A stretch of 64,000 nt of DNA from Xenorhabdus koppenhoeferi. GTDB taxonomy: Bacteria > Pseudomonadota > Gammaproteobacteria > Enterobacterales > Enterobacteriaceae. The translations under genes and the position numbers were made by a program. The stretch lies in the NCBI RefSeq assembly GCF_900116635.1, contig NZ_FPBJ01000001.1:124001-188000 (forward strand), in the 5' to 3' direction. Positions 31,635-42,238 of this stretch are shown piece after piece. The notes below the pieces were generated by a model that was not told the origin of the DNA, did no database searches, and saw only the letters and a program-made list of their open reading frames with translations. Numbering within the stretch: the stretch's first letter is position 1; every line of letters starts with the position of its first letter.

Positions 31635-31690
31635 TGCCGAGTTGCCATACAGCCAACAAGACTACAATTTGATAGATAGAGAGTATAAAT
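31635..31690. repeat. ERIC-like right-end fragment
   Basis: The stretch with CAGCCAACAAGACTACAATT followed by GAGAGTATAAATA resembles the right end of the ERIC element at 16519-16650. It lies in the sdhE-ygfZ divergent gap (31491-31773), which shows no gene. Confidence 0.45.
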
Positions 31691-31773
31691 AACGGGAATA
31701 ACCTCTTTGCATAAGTCTACTTCTCTTTTACCATTAGATTTATTTCTCAGATAGTTTACTGGCAGGAGTTGCT

Positions 31774-32775
31774 ATGGCTTACCAAATTCCGTTTTCTGCA
31801 CAATCACCATCCCCTTCTGCAATACTTCCCCTGACTTTAATTTCCCTTGATGATTGGGGAATAGTGACTGCCATTGGTGCTGACACACAAAAATATCTGC
31901 AAAGCCAAATTACAGCAGATATTAACTCCCTGAATGAGAGCCAACACGTGTTGGCTGCACATTGTGATGCGAAAGGAAAGATGTGGAGTAATTTTCGGCT
32001 GTTCCAACGTGGTGAAGGTTTTGCCTATATTGAGCGCCGTTCATTATTGGAAACGCAATTAACTGAATTGAAAAAGTATGCCGTGTTTTCCAAAGTAACC
32101 TTTACCAAAGATGAAGAAAGTATCTTGCTCGGCGTAGCCGGAACAAGTAGCCGGGAAGCGCTTTCTGCGCTCTTTCCAATCCTGCCCGATGCTGAATCCC
32201 CTGTTATTCAACACGAAACCACAACGCTTCTCCACCTGGCACTTCCTGCCGAACGTTTCCTTATCATCACAAACAAAACAACTGCGACCCAATTAGCCGA
32301 AATATTAGTCGAGAAGTTTCAGTCACAATTAAATGACAGTCAGCAATGGCTTGCGCTGGAGATTGAAGCAGGGTTTCCTGTGATTGATGCTGTCAATAGC
32401 ACACAATTTATTCCGCAAGCAACAAACCTTCAGGCAATCGAAAACAGTATCAGCTTTAAGAAAGGCTGTTATACCGGTCAGGAAATGGTCGCCCGAGCCA
32501 AATATCGCGGAGCAAATAAACGAGCCATGTACTGGCTGGCGGGTAGTGCTTCTTCGCTACCCACCGCAGGTGATGATTTAGAATGGCAATTGGGCGATAA
32601 ATGGCGTCGGACAGGTTCTGTGCTAGCGGCGGTTAAACTGGCTGATGGTTCAGTCTGGATACAAGTTGTCATGAACAATGATATGGAAGCAGGCAGTGTA
32701 TTTAGAATCCGTGAAGATAAAGGTAATACTCTGACGATCCAAGCACTGCCTTATTCATTAAATGAAGAACAATAA
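31774..32775 (+). CDS. ygfZ: tRNA-modifying / Fe-S maintenance protein YgfZ
   Basis: YgfZ is a folate-binding GcvT-like protein that supports certain Fe-S enzymes such as MiaB. The 333-residue protein has the diagnostic motif Lys-Gly-Cys-Tyr-x-Gly-Gln-Glu in [20 protein letters not shown], preceded by [16 protein letters not shown]. The length is close to the E. coli protein (326). The HD-domain gene follows 16 bases later on the same strand, suggesting co-transcription. Confidence 0.92.
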   Translation: MAYQIPFSAQSPSPSAILPLTLISLDDWGIVTAIGADTQKYLQSQITADINSLNESQHVLAAHCDAKGKMWSNFRLFQRGEGFAYIERRSLLETQLTELKKYAVFSKVTFTKDEESILLGVAGTSSREALSALFPILPDAESPVIQHETTTLLHLALPAERFLIITNKTTATQLAEILVEKFQSQLNDSQQWLALEIEAGFPVIDAVNSTQFIPQATNLQAIENSISFKKGCYTGQEMVARAKYRGANKRAMYWLAGSASSLPTAGDDLEWQLGDKWRRTGSVLAAVKLADGSVWIQVVMNNDMEAGSVFRIREDKGNTLTIQALPYSLNEEQ

Positions 32776-32791
32776 TTATTGAGGTTTTTGT

Positions 32792-33397
32792 ATGTCATTA
32801 ACTGTACCTCCTGTTGATTTCGGTCCTTTTACCGATGTTATTGCGTTTATCATGGAACTGGACAAATTAAAATCTGTCCATCGCAAAACGAAATTACTGA
32901 ACAATGAGCGCCATGAAAATTCTGCTGAGCATAGCTGGCATTTTGCTCTTGCAGTTATCGGCTTTGCGCCTTATGCCGGAGATGTGAATATCAGCCGTGT
33001 CGTGCAGATGGCTCTAATTCATGACATTGTTGAAATCGATGCTGGAGATGTCATTGTTTTCGATCTGGCCGCCCGTGAAGCTATCCAAGAACAAGAAATA
33101 AAAGCAGCCAATCGTATTTTTGGTATGCTTCCTGATGCCCAAAAAGAGTATTTTCTGGAACTTTGGCACGAATACGAAGACGCTATCACGCCTGAGGCGC
33201 TGTTTGCCAAAACTCTCGACAGGATAATGCCTATGTTTATGAATCTGTATAACCACGGTCAGAGTTGGGTTGAGAATGACATTCGCTTTGAACAAGTTTA
33301 CAACCTGCTGCATTTTATTTCTGAAAGTTATCCTGAACTCTGGAAGTACCTGCTGCCACAATTGGAAGCAGCAAAAGAAAAAGGCTGGCTAAAATAA
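32792..33397 (+). CDS. HD-domain phosphohydrolase, YfbR/HDDC2-like
   Basis: The 201-residue protein carries the HD metal ligands: ENSAEHSWHFAL (first His), ALIHDIVEIDAGD (His-Asp with following Glu and Asp) and a late Asp in KTLDRIMPMF. This arrangement is that of the 5'-deoxynucleotidase-like HD family (YfbR, HDDC2). The substrate is probably a nucleoside monophosphate, by analogy only. It is close behind ygfZ and convergent with gcvP. Confidence 0.82.
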   Translation: MSLTVPPVDFGPFTDVIAFIMELDKLKSVHRKTKLLNNERHENSAEHSWHFALAVIGFAPYAGDVNISRVVQMALIHDIVEIDAGDVIVFDLAAREAIQEQEIKAANRIFGMLPDAQKEYFLELWHEYEDAITPEALFAKTLDRIMPMFMNLYNHGQSWVENDIRFEQVYNLLHFISESYPELWKYLLPQLEAAKEKGWLK

Positions 33398-33421
33398 TTC
33401 TCCCATCTTTATCTTCTAATT

Positions 33422-33450
33422 AAGCTGTCAGATATCATCTCTGACAGCTT
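33422..33450. terminator. Hairpin between the HD gene and gcvP
   Basis: AAGCTGTCAG (33422-33431) pairs perfectly with CTGACAGCTT (33441-33450) around a 9-base loop. It sits between convergent genes; the flanking T content is modest. Confidence 0.6.
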
Positions 33451-33487
33451 CAATTTATAGTGTTTTTATTCCATTAAATTACCTGCT

Positions 33488-33538
33488 TACAGCCCGGATT
33501 TGAATCCCATCGAACCCAAATGGGCTGAAGCAAAATAA
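33488..33538 (+). mobile_element. IS630-type transposase scrap
   Basis: One frame reads YSPDLNPIEPKWAEAK then a stop. This is the segment around the catalytic Glu of IS630/Tc1-family DDE transposases (typically YSPDLNPIE..W). Only these 17 codons remain, squeezed between the HD gene and gcvP. No terminal repeats were recognised. Confidence 0.7.
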
Positions 33539-33549
33539 TTTATTTATTA

Positions 33550-36426
33550 TTAACGATAGTCATCAATCGGTGCGCACGAACAATGTAAATTGCGGTCACC
33601 ATAAACATCATCAAGACGTTTAACTGTCGGCCAATATTTATTGGCTTTGGTTTCTACTGTCGGGAAAACAGCAATTTCACGGCTGTATGCGTGGTTCCAG
33701 TCAGAAACCAGTTCAGTCTGAATGTGTGGTGCATTAACCAATGGATTGTCCTCCAAAGGCCATTCCCCTTTCGCCACTTTGCTGATTTCTTCCCTAATTG
33801 CCAACATAGCATCAATAAAGCGATCGATTTCCACTTTGCTTTCTGATTCTGTTGGTTCAACCATCAAGGTGCCCGCTACAGGGAATGACATGGTTGGTGC
33901 ATGGAAACCATAATCAATCAAACGCTTGGCGATATCCATCTCACTGATGCCGAACTCTTCTTTCAACGGACGAATGTCCAGAATACATTCGTGGGCAACA
34001 TAACCACCGCGTCCGGTATAGAGGATCTCGTAAGCCCCTTTCAGGCGAGCAGCAATGTAATTTGCATTCAAGATCGCAACTTGGCTGGCTTTTTTCAGCC
34101 CTTTTGCTCCCATCATGCGAATGTACATCCAGCTAATTGGCAAAATGGAAGCACTGCCAAATGGTGCGGCAGATACTGCGCCCAATGTGGATATGCCATC
34201 CATTTCTACTACTGAATGCCCCGGTACAAATGGCGCAAGGTGTTTTTTCATGCCAATCGGTCCCATGCCCGGGCCACCGCCGCCATGAGGAATGCAGAAG
34301 GTTTTATGCAGGTTCAGGTGTGAAATGTCCGCGCCAATAAAACCCGGGGTAGTAATACCCACTTGGGCATTCATGTTCGCACCATCAAGATAAACCTGAC
34401 CACCGTGTTGGTGAATGACATCACAAATTTCACGGATGGTTTCTTCATATACGCCATGAGTTGATGGGTAAGTCACCATGATACAAGCAAGGTCATCACG
34501 ATGTTTTTCTGCTTTTTCACGTAAATCAGTCAGGTCAATGTTGCCTTCGTTATCGCAATTCACGACAACAACGGTCATACCCGCCATATGTGCGGAAGCC
34601 GGGTTTGTACCATGAGCTGAACTTGGGATTAAGCAAATATGGCGATGTTGTTCACCACGGCTGGCGTAATATCGGCGGATCGCCAGTAAACCAGCATATT
34701 CTCCTTGCGCGCCCGAATTTGGCTGCATGCAAAATGCATCATATCCGGTTAACAGCACTAACCAGTGGGAAAGTTGACTGATCAGCTGATGATAACCCTG
34801 CGCCTGATCTTGTGGGCAGAATGGGTGCATGTCGGTGAATTCCGGCCATGTGATCGGCGTGATTTCCGCAGCCGCATTCAGTTTCATGGTGCATGAACCT
34901 AATGGGATCATTGCCTGATTCAAAGCCAGATCTTTACGTTCCAGACTGTGCATATAACGCATCATGTCAGTTTCGCTGTGATAACGGAGGAAGTTATCGT
35001 GCGTTAGGATCTTATCATGACGCAGCATGGAGGCGGGAATGGATTGGCTGCCTGCCGCTATTTCGCTATCGAGTGTCTCGATATCCAATATCGAATCAGT
35101 ACCCGTCAAGACTTGAAATAAGGTTACTAAATCATCGCGGCTGGTTCTTTCACTCAATGACACACCAACAGCATCCAGAAGATCGGTACGCAGGTTGATT
35201 TGCGCTTTCTCCGCTCTTGCCAATACCTGAGCTTTATCTGCAACTTCAACGGTCAAGGTGTCAAACCATGTTTGGTGGCGCAGTGTAATGCCTGCTTTTT
35301 GCAAACCAGCAGCCAGAATATCAGCCAGGCGGTGAATGCGGTTAGCAATACGTTTCAGGCCTTCAGCCCCATGATAAACCGCGTACATACCCGCAATATT
35401 TGCCAACAATACCTGAGAGGTACAAATATTGGAGTTCGCCTTTTCACGACGGATGTGCTGCTCACGTGTCTGCATCGCCATGCGCAGTGCTCTGTTACCG
35501 GCTGCGTCACGGGAAACACCGATAATACGTCCCGGCATGGAACGCTTGAATTCATCACGGCAGGCAAAGAAAGCTGCATGAGGACCACCATATCCCATCG
35601 GAACCCCGAAACGTTGAGCAGAACCAAATGCAATATCAGCACCTTGTTTGCCCGGTGCTGTCAGCATAACTAATGCCATGAAATCTGTTGCAACGCTGAC
35701 TATGATTTTGCGGTCTTTCAATTCCGCGATCAGGTCACTGTAGTCGTGAACTTCTCCCGTTGTACCAATTTGTTGCAACAGAGCACCAAAAATGCCTTCC
35801 AGTTCCAGCACTTTTTCCGCTTTATCAACAATGACCTCAAATCCAAATGTTTCAGCACGGGTACGTACAACATCCAATGTTTGTGGATGAATGTCATCTG
35901 CCACGAAAAAACGCTCAGCCTTTTTCAATTTGCTGATTCGTTTTGCCATTGACATGGCTTCCGCCGCTGCAGTTGCTTCATCCAAAAGAGATGCTGAAGC
36001 GAGATCCAAACCTGTCAGGTCAATCGTCACTTGCTGGAAGTTTAGCAGGGCCTCCAATCGACCTTGAGAAACCTCCGGTTGGTAAGGCGTATATGCGGTA
36101 TACCAGCCTGGATTCTCCAGTAAGTTACGCAAAATAACCGGCGGGAGTATTGATGGTGCATATCCCATACCGATATAAGATTGATAACACTGGTTCTGAC
36201 TCGCTATCGCTTTCAATTCAGCCAGTGCTTGTTGTTCTGTCGCACTTTCACCGATTGCTGGTGGCTCTGACAATGCAATATTGCTGGGAACAATTTTATT
36301 TGTCAGATCATCAAGAGAATTTGCGCCAACTGCCACCAGCATGTCTGCTTGCTGTTCAGCAGAAGAACCAATGTGGCGACGAATGAATTCGCCTTGATTT
36401 TCAAGTTGGATTAGTGTCTGAGTCAT
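33550..36426 (-). CDS. gcvP: Glycine dehydrogenase (decarboxylating), glycine cleavage P protein
   Basis: The P protein decarboxylates glycine with PLP and passes the aminomethyl group to lipoyl-GcvH. The 958-residue protein aligns end to end with E. coli GcvP (957). Segments include [57 protein letters not shown] and the PLP-lysine region [21 protein letters not shown] chose [14 protein letters not shown] at 36426; the 18-codon upstream extension runs through a terminator and is unlikely. It is the last gene of gcvTHP. Confidence 0.96.
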   Translation of the reverse strand: MTQTLIQLENQGEFIRRHIGSSAEQQADMLVAVGANSLDDLTNKIVPSNIALSEPPAIGESATEQQALAELKAIASQNQCYQSYIGMGYAPSILPPVILRNLLENPGWYTAYTPYQPEVSQGRLEALLNFQQVTIDLTGLDLASASLLDEATAAAEAMSMAKRISKLKKAERFFVADDIHPQTLDVVRTRAETFGFEVIVDKAEKVLELEGIFGALLQQIGTTGEVHDYSDLIAELKDRKIIVSVATDFMALVMLTAPGKQGADIAFGSAQRFGVPMGYGGPHAAFFACRDEFKRSMPGRIIGVSRDAAGNRALRMAMQTREQHIRREKANSNICTSQVLLANIAGMYAVYHGAEGLKRIANRIHRLADILAAGLQKAGITLRHQTWFDTLTVEVADKAQVLARAEKAQINLRTDLLDAVGVSLSERTSRDDLVTLFQVLTGTDSILDIETLDSEIAAGSQSIPASMLRHDKILTHDNFLRYHSETDMMRYMHSLERKDLALNQAMIPLGSCTMKLNAAAEITPITWPEFTDMHPFCPQDQAQGYHQLISQLSHWLVLLTGYDAFCMQPNSGAQGEYAGLLAIRRYYASRGEQHRHICLIPSSAHGTNPASAHMAGMTVVVVNCDNEGNIDLTDLREKAEKHRDDLACIMVTYPSTHGVYEETIREICDVIHQHGGQVYLDGANMNAQVGITTPGFIGADISHLNLHKTFCIPHGGGGPGMGPIGMKKHLAPFVPGHSVVEMDGISTLGAVSAAPFGSASILPISWMYIRMMGAKGLKKASQVAILNANYIAARLKGAYEILYTGRGGYVAHECILDIRPLKEEFGISEMDIAKRLIDYGFHAPTMSFPVAGTLMVEPTESESKVEIDRFIDAMLAIREEISKVAKGEWPLEDNPLVNAPHIQTELVSDWNHAYSREIAVFPTVETKANKYWPTVKRLDDVYGDRNLHCSCAPIDDYR

Positions 36427-36465
36427 TGATAATAATTTCCTGAAACTAGCTAAAAAATGGCTAAC

Positions 36466-36500
36466 AAAAAAACGCCCCATTCACAACGTGATATAGGGCG
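36466..36500 (-). terminator. Intra-operon terminator between gcvH and gcvP
   Basis: On the minus strand CGCCC (36500-36496) and GGGCG (36477-36473) close a stem with an inner CAC/GTG pairing, followed directly by TTTTTTT (36472-36466). It begins 12 bases past the gcvH stop and ends 40 bases before the gcvP start, so some transcripts probably stop here. Confidence 0.7.
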
Positions 36501-36511
36501 ATAAAAAATAA

Positions 36512-36901
36512 TTATTCGTCTTCCAAGAGTGATTGATAGCTTTCAGCATCAAGCAAATTAGTCAGTTCACTCTCATCAGTAATTTTGATGCGGAATAACC
36601 AACCTTCGTTATAGGGTTCACTGTTCACTAACTCAGGGGAACCTTCCAGGTCGGGGTTAACTGCAATAACTTTACCACTTAACGGTGCATAAATGTCAGA
36701 AGCGGCTTTCACTGATTCCACAACTGCACAATCATCACCATTAGTTACTTCTGTACCGATTTCAGGCAAGTCAACAAAAACCATATCACCCAATAGTTGC
36801 TGGGCATGTTCAGTAATGCCTACTGTGTATTCACCATTGCCTTCCGAACGAATCCATTCATGTGATTCTGTATATTTTAATTCTGCTGGTACATGACTCA
36901 T
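36512..36901 (-). CDS. gcvH: Glycine cleavage system H protein
   Basis: GcvH carries the lipoyl arm that shuttles the aminomethyl group between P, T and L proteins. The 129-residue protein has the lipoylation site Lys in [17 protein letters not shown], plus [23 protein letters not shown], in the standard order and length. It lies 68 bases after gcvT. Confidence 0.97.
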   Translation of the reverse strand: MSHVPAELKYTESHEWIRSEGNGEYTVGITEHAQQLLGDMVFVDLPEIGTEVTNGDDCAVVESVKAASDIYAPLSGKVIAVNPDLEGSPELVNSEPYNEGWLFRIKITDESELTNLLDAESYQSLLEDE

Positions 36902-36969
36902 CGCCGCTATCTCCTTGTTCTTTATTGATTAATCAAAAAATTACAACTATCAAGACATTAGTTGAAAAA

Positions 36970-38067
36970 TCACTCTACGAGAGATTTTCCCATTCGCACA
37001 AAACCGGGTTTAACAACCTTAACGGGCATTTCACGATTACGAATTTGGACAATCGCCTGTTCGCCAATACCTTGCGGTACACGTGCAAGAGCGATGCTGA
37101 ATCCTAAGGTCGGGGAAAATGTCCCGCTGGTAATAACACCAGAACGCTCCTCTCCGGAATCATTTGTGAAACTGACGGTTAACCCACCACGCAATATCCC
37201 TTTTTCACGCATAACCAGCCCAACTAATTGTTCAGTACCTGTTTCACGCAGCCTTTCCAGCGCTTCCCGACCGATAAATTGGCGATCCTCCGGTTTCCAG
37301 GAAATCGTCCATCCCATGTTAGCTGCCAGAGGTGAAATAGTTTCGTCCATTTCCTGACCATAAAGATTCATGCCCGCTTCAAGGCGCAATGTGTCACGCG
37401 CACCTAATCCCGCTGGTTTCACACCGACTGCCAGCAACTGTTGCCAGAAATCTTCCGCCTGTTCTTTCGGTAATGCGATTTCATACCCCGCCTCGCCGGT
37501 ATAACCTGTAGTCGCAAGGAATAAATCCCCCGACTGGACACCGAAGAAAGGTTTCATTCCTGCTACAGCCTGCTTTTGTTCATCACTTAACAATAATTGA
37601 ACTTTGGGTTGTGCATTTGGCCCTTGAACAGCAATCAGTGCTAAATCATCACGCACAGTGATTTCAACATCATATTTCGCTACATGTTGTTGAACCCATG
37701 CTAAATCTTTCTCGCGGGTTGCTGAGTTAACAACCATGCGATAGAAATTATCAGTGAAGAAATAGACAATCAGATCATCAATGACACAACCAGAAGCATT
37801 CAGCATTCCGGTATAAAGCGCTTTACCCTGTTCGGTCAGTTTAGCGATGTCATTTGCCAGAAGGTAACGGAGAAAATCATGGCAGCCAGTACCATGCAGA
37901 TCCACAATTGTCATGTGGGAAACATCGAACATACCAGCATCAGTACGTACAGTGTGGTGTTCGTCGATCTGTGAGCCGTAATGCAGAGGCATCATCCAGC
38001 CATGAAAATCCACCATGCGTGCTCCGCATGCCAAATGTTGATCATATAGTGGGGTGTGTTTTGACAT
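36970..38067 (-). CDS. gcvT: Aminomethyltransferase, glycine cleavage T protein
   Basis: GcvT moves the methylene group from lipoyl-GcvH to tetrahydrofolate, releasing ammonia. The 365-residue protein (E. coli 364) starts [20 protein letters not shown]. It shows the folate-site Asp region [40 protein letters not shown] and [24 protein letters not shown] precedes the ATG at 38067. It heads the gcvTHP operon. Confidence 0.96.
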   Translation of the reverse strand: MSKHTPLYDQHLACGARMVDFHGWMMPLHYGSQIDEHHTVRTDAGMFDVSHMTIVDLHGTGCHDFLRYLLANDIAKLTEQGKALYTGMLNASGCVIDDLIVYFFTDNFYRMVVNSATREKDLAWVQQHVAKYDVEITVRDDLALIAVQGPNAQPKVQLLLSDEQKQAVAGMKPFFGVQSGDLFLATTGYTGEAGYEIALPKEQAEDFWQQLLAVGVKPAGLGARDTLRLEAGMNLYGQEMDETISPLAANMGWTISWKPEDRQFIGREALERLRETGTEQLVGLVMREKGILRGGLTVSFTNDSGEERSGVITSGTFSPTLGFSIALARVPQGIGEQAIVQIRNREMPVKVVKPGFVRMGKSLVE

Positions 38068-38437
38068 TATTTCCCTCTTTCCATTCTTGACATGAAAACA
38101 TTCGTGATCTGAAAAAACATACAACGTATTAACCGACAGATGTTGGATCATGAAGCAAAAAAGCGGTTAACCACGCAAACGATACCTTGGAACCAGAAGT
38201 TATCACTGAAAATAGAAATGAACCATAAAATAAATTAGCCACACTGAAGTGATAACTTAAAAAAACGCTCATTATGATGCAGAATTTTTGTCTGATTTAC
38301 TGTATCAACACACACAAAATTTGTAATAAATGGCAGTAATTTATTCTTTAATCAGAAAATGACTAAAGTGTGAAGCAAATCTACTGAACACACCTTAGCC
38401 TAATATTAGAAAAAGTAATCCCAAATGAACTACTAAA
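38068..38437. other. ubiI-gcvT intergenic region with a wide inverted repeat
   Basis: This 370-base gap should contain the gcvTHP promoter. An 11-base perfect inverted repeat, AAGTTATCACT (38197-38207) and AGTGATAACTT (38248-38258), is separated by 40 bases. I saw no glycine riboswitch-like architecture and no gene. AT content is high between 38280 and 38430. Confidence 0.45.
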
Positions 38438-39670
38438 TTAGATTTTTTCAACTGAAGAGGTCTGAGAAATTAGCCAATCAGGGAGATCATTAAGCCCCAT
38501 TGCATGGCGAAGTAACTGAGGTTTCACCCCTGGTAAATGATCAGCCAATGCTATTCCGATATCACGCAGTAACTTTTTAGCGGGATTATTGCCATCAAAT
38601 AGCTGACGGAAACCCTGCATACCTGCCAGCATAATCGCAGCACTGTGTTTGCGGCGACGTTCATAACGCCCAAGGTAGAGATACTGACCAATATCTTTGC
38701 CTTGCCGGTTCAAACGATTCAATTCACCAATCAGTTCTGCCACATCCATAAATCCTAAATTGACACCCTGGCCAGCCAAAGGGTGGATAGTATGTGCCGC
38801 ATCTCCCAAAAGTGCTAACCGATGTGCAGCAAAGTTACGGGCATAACGCCCCATCAATGGTAGGGTTTGTCGATCACTTATCAGCTCACATTGACCAAGC
38901 CGCATATCAAAGGTCACGCTCAATTGCCGATTAAATCGTTCTGGTTCCATTATATTAAGCTGCTGCGCGGATTCGGCCGGCAGCGACCAGACAATCGAAC
39001 ATAGATGAGGATCTGACAATGGCAGGAAAGCTAATATTCCATCACCATGAAACACCTGACGCGCAACACTTTCATGCGGTTCCGCAGTCCTAATGGTTGC
39101 TACCAACGCGTGATGCTCATAATCCCAGAAAGTCAGCGGAATATCTGCATGATGACGCAGCCAAGAGTGTGCGCCATCAGCCCCTACGACTAACCGTGAA
39201 GTCAGCATTCGCCCATCAGATAAAGTAATGAAGGCTTCATTTTCCCCCCAGGCAACATTGTTGAGAGACGACGGGGTAAGAATTGTCACTTCTGGTAGAT
39301 TTTTGGCATGTTGCCAGAGTGCCTGTCTGATCACATGGTTTTCAATGATATGCCCGAGGTGTGTCAGGCCGTGTTCCGACGCATTAAACTGGATTCGACC
39401 GAAACTGTCTTGATCCCAAACTTCCATCCCCTGATAAGGACTGGCTCGCATTTCAAGAATACTCTGCCAGACACCAAGGTAGGTTAGTAATCGTTCACTG
39501 GCTGCATTGATGGCTGAAACACGCAGCGCATGTTCATCATTGCTATCAAATATCTTTGCCGGTGGATATTCTTCTACAACCGCGATGCGTAAACCGCTGC
39601 CTTGCAAACCACAGGCCAGCGCAAGGCCAACCATCCCGCCTCCTGCGATCACCACATCAAATGATTGCAT
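38438..39670 (-). CDS. ubiI: 2-octaprenylphenol 5-hydroxylase UbiI (VisC)
   Basis: UbiI is an FAD monooxygenase that adds the C5 hydroxyl in aerobic ubiquinone synthesis. The 410-residue protein has the N-terminal dinucleotide fold (VVIAGGGMVGLALACGLQGSG), the middle motif VVGADGAHSWLR and the C-terminal FAD motif ALLGDAAHTIHPLAGQGVNLG. The start at 39670 (MQSFDVV) matches E. coli and has AGAGGA upstream; the 15-codon longer frame is rejected. It follows ubiH by 14 bases in the ygfB-pepP-ubiH-ubiI cluster. Confidence 0.94.
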   Translation of the reverse strand: MQSFDVVIAGGGMVGLALACGLQGSGLRIAVVEEYPPAKIFDSNDEHALRVSAINAASERLLTYLGVWQSILEMRASPYQGMEVWDQDSFGRIQFNASEHGLTHLGHIIENHVIRQALWQHAKNLPEVTILTPSSLNNVAWGENEAFITLSDGRMLTSRLVVGADGAHSWLRHHADIPLTFWDYEHHALVATIRTAEPHESVARQVFHGDGILAFLPLSDPHLCSIVWSLPAESAQQLNIMEPERFNRQLSVTFDMRLGQCELISDRQTLPLMGRYARNFAAHRLALLGDAAHTIHPLAGQGVNLGFMDVAELIGELNRLNRQGKDIGQYLYLGRYERRRKHSAAIMLAGMQGFRQLFDGNNPAKKLLRDIGIALADHLPGVKPQLLRHAMGLNDLPDWLISQTSSVEKI

Positions 39671-39684
39671 GTTTTTCTTTCCTC

Positions 39685-40875
39685 TTAATCTGCCAGTGAT
39701 GATTGAGCAACCCAACCCAATGTCTGCTGGGCAAATAGATCCCGCATCAGTGGTAATGTTTCCATCGTCATCAGGCCAAAACTACGCCCAATCTTTAACG
39801 GCAAATAGTCATTGGCAAATAACCTAACCAATCCGTCTGTAATACCAATAGTCGCTTCACGATCTGCATTGTGCTGCTGTTGATATTGGGCCAAAACCTT
39901 ATAACTGCCAATATCCATCCCTGAAACCGCCGCCTCTGAAATAACTTGTGCCAACGCCATAACATCACGCATTCCCAAGTTAAATCCCTGCCCTGCAATC
40001 GGGTGTAAAGTTTGGGACGCATTGCCTACCAATGCCAAACGGTGGCTGACCTGCTTGCTGGATGTTGATAAAGCCAATGGATAACTGTGTTGCTGACCGA
40101 TTTCCAACATTTTACCCAAACGCCAGCCAAACGCTTTTTGTAAGTGTTGGAGAAACTCACGCTGATTCCAACTATTGATCTCCGCCTGTTTTTCCAGCGG
40201 GTGACACCATACCAGTGAACTACGCCCTTCAGACATCGGCAATAGTGCCAATGGCCCATGTTCCGTAAAGCGCTCAAATGCCCTTCCCTGAGGATGTTCA
40301 GATGTCAAAACATTAGCGATAATTGCCACCTGGCCATAAGATTGCCGCTGATATGGAATATGGCACGCTTGAGCTATCGTAGAATGGCTACCATCCGCAG
40401 CTACCAGTAATTCTCCCGTCAGTTTTTCACCACTATGCAGGGTGACAGTGACTGAATTTTCTAAACGCTCAACGGAATTTACTTTCGCCGGACAATAAAG
40501 TTTGATATTCGGTGACTGTTTTACTAAATCAAAGAGATGAATTCCAGCGTCATGTAATTCAATTACATTTCCCAAAGCCGGAATATCATAATCATCAGCG
40601 CGGATGTTAACGAAACCGCAATGACCACGGTCGCTAACATGAACGTGAGTTATTGGAGTAACACTATGTTTTAGCGCAGGCCATACATCTATCTGATTTA
40701 AGCTCTGGCATGTACCATAGGCTAAGGCAATGGCTCTCGCATCAAAACCTGGATGTTCCTGAGCAGGTTCTGCTGTTTCAATCAAGGAGACTTGCAATTG
40801 TCCCCGGCTCAAGGAAGAAATAGCCAGAGCCAAAGTGGCTCCTGTCATTCCCCCACCCACAATAATCACGTTCAT
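39685..40875 (-). CDS. ubiH: 2-octaprenyl-6-methoxyphenol hydroxylase UbiH
   Basis: UbiH hydroxylates position C1 of the ubiquinone ring precursor. The 396-residue flavoprotein begins MNVIIVGGGMTGATLALAIS (FAD fold), then VAADGSHSTIAQ and LVGNASQTLHPIAGQGFNLG. The Asn in place of the usual Asp of the last motif is a UbiH trait also seen in E. coli. It lies 24 bases after pepP. Confidence 0.94.
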   Translation of the reverse strand: MNVIIVGGGMTGATLALAISSLSRGQLQVSLIETAEPAQEHPGFDARAIALAYGTCQSLNQIDVWPALKHSVTPITHVHVSDRGHCGFVNIRADDYDIPALGNVIELHDAGIHLFDLVKQSPNIKLYCPAKVNSVERLENSVTVTLHSGEKLTGELLVAADGSHSTIAQACHIPYQRQSYGQVAIIANVLTSEHPQGRAFERFTEHGPLALLPMSEGRSSLVWCHPLEKQAEINSWNQREFLQHLQKAFGWRLGKMLEIGQQHSYPLALSTSSKQVSHRLALVGNASQTLHPIAGQGFNLGMRDVMALAQVISEAAVSGMDIGSYKVLAQYQQQHNADREATIGITDGLVRLFANDYLPLKIGRSFGLMTMETLPLMRDLFAQQTLGWVAQSSLAD

Positions 40876-40899
40876 TATAATTTCCTGATTGCTGAAATA

Positions 40900-42216
40900 T
40901 TAACTCTGTCTTGCCTGCGCCATCAGCGCTTCTATTTCATCCGGATCTTTCACTACATATTCAGTCAGGTTTTCATTACCTGCTTCTGTGATCACGATAT
41001 CGTCTTCAATACGGATACCTATGCCTCGATATTCCATCGGAACATCTGCATCCGGCGCAATATAAAGCCCCGGCTCCACAGTCACCACCATGCCCGGTTC
41101 CAGAATGCGATCACGATCGATGCCGTAATGACCCACATCATGTACGTCCAGCCCTAACCAATGACTCAAACCATGCATGAAAAACTGGCGATAAGCATTG
41201 GTTTCGATCAATTGCTCGACTTCACCGTGCATAATTCCGAGTTTCACCAACCCTTCAACCATAATTCGCACAACCTGCTCAGTGACTTTACTCATGCTGA
41301 TGCCCGGTTTATACAGGTCAAGGGCAACATTGATGGCTTCCAGCACAATGTCATAAATTTCACGTTGAGGACGCGTAAACTTGCCATTCACCGGGAACGT
41401 CCGCGTAATGTCACCGGCATATCCTTCATATTCGCATCCCGCATCAATCAACACTAAATCACCGTCTTTCATTCGACGTTCATTTTCCGTGTAATGAAGA
41501 ATACAGGAATTTTCTCCTGCACCGACTATGGTGTTATAAGCAGGATAACGGGCGCCCTGATAAGTAAATTCATGATGAATTTCCGCTTCAAGTTGATATT
41601 CAAACATGTCTGGACGGCAAACCTGCATCGCTCTTGTATGCGCTTGCGCACTGATTCGCCCAGCCCGACGCATGATTTCCAGCTCAGCTTCCGATTTGAA
41701 CAGTCGCATTTCATGCAACCACGGACGCCAATCCGCTATGACAGACGGGGCTTTGAGATTACGACGACTATTTTTACGTAATTTATCCAAGGCACTGAAT
41801 ACAACATTATCAGCGTATTCAAGCTCTCCTTGAGCGTGATAGACTACTTCCAGACCATTTAACAGTAGATAGAGCTGTTCGTTGAGATCATCAAATGGCA
41901 GGGCGCGATCCACCCCTAACTTTTCCAATGCCGCTTCTTGACCAAGACGGCGGCCAAACCAAATTTCCGCAGTCAAATCACGAACACGATTAAACAACAC
42001 GCTATGATTATGAGTTTCATCGCTTTTGATCAGTACCAGAACTGATTCCGGCTCACTGAACCCTGTCAGGTACAGAAAATCACTATGCTGGCGATAAGGA
42101 TATTCGCAATCTGAATTACGTGTCGCAGGCGGGGCAGAAAAAATGATGGCCGCGCTGGCCGGTGCCATTTTTGACAATAATGCCTGACGACGAGATAAAT
42201 ATTCTTGTTTAATCAT
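40900..42216 (-). CDS. pepP: Xaa-Pro aminopeptidase (aminopeptidase P)
   Basis: PepP removes N-terminal residues that precede proline. The 438-residue protein has an N-terminal domain (FLYLTGFSEPESVLVL) and a pita-bread catalytic domain. The metal ligands are Asp in VLIDAGCEYEGYAGDITRTF, His in GLSHWLGLDVHDVGHYG, Glu in VVTVEPGLYI and Glu in IRIEDDIVIT. It sits 22 bases after ygfB in the conserved cluster. Confidence 0.95.
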   Translation of the reverse strand: MIKQEYLSRRQALLSKMAPASAAIIFSAPPATRNSDCEYPYRQHSDFLYLTGFSEPESVLVLIKSDETHNHSVLFNRVRDLTAEIWFGRRLGQEAALEKLGVDRALPFDDLNEQLYLLLNGLEVVYHAQGELEYADNVVFSALDKLRKNSRRNLKAPSVIADWRPWLHEMRLFKSEAELEIMRRAGRISAQAHTRAMQVCRPDMFEYQLEAEIHHEFTYQGARYPAYNTIVGAGENSCILHYTENERRMKDGDLVLIDAGCEYEGYAGDITRTFPVNGKFTRPQREIYDIVLEAINVALDLYKPGISMSKVTEQVVRIMVEGLVKLGIMHGEVEQLIETNAYRQFFMHGLSHWLGLDVHDVGHYGIDRDRILEPGMVVTVEPGLYIAPDADVPMEYRGIGIRIEDDIVITEAGNENLTEYVVKDPDEIEALMAQARQS

Positions 42217-42238
42217 ACCCTCTCCTGCGATTTAATTA

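Noticed and set aside
31489-31692. 67-codon plus-strand frame in the sdhE-ygfZ gap
   Set aside because: It runs into an ERIC-like fragment and has no ribosome-binding site or family resemblance.
38068-38437. Glycine riboswitch upstream of gcvT
   Set aside because: I could not find the tandem aptamer pattern; enterobacterial gcvTHP is usually controlled by GcvA, Lrp and PurR.
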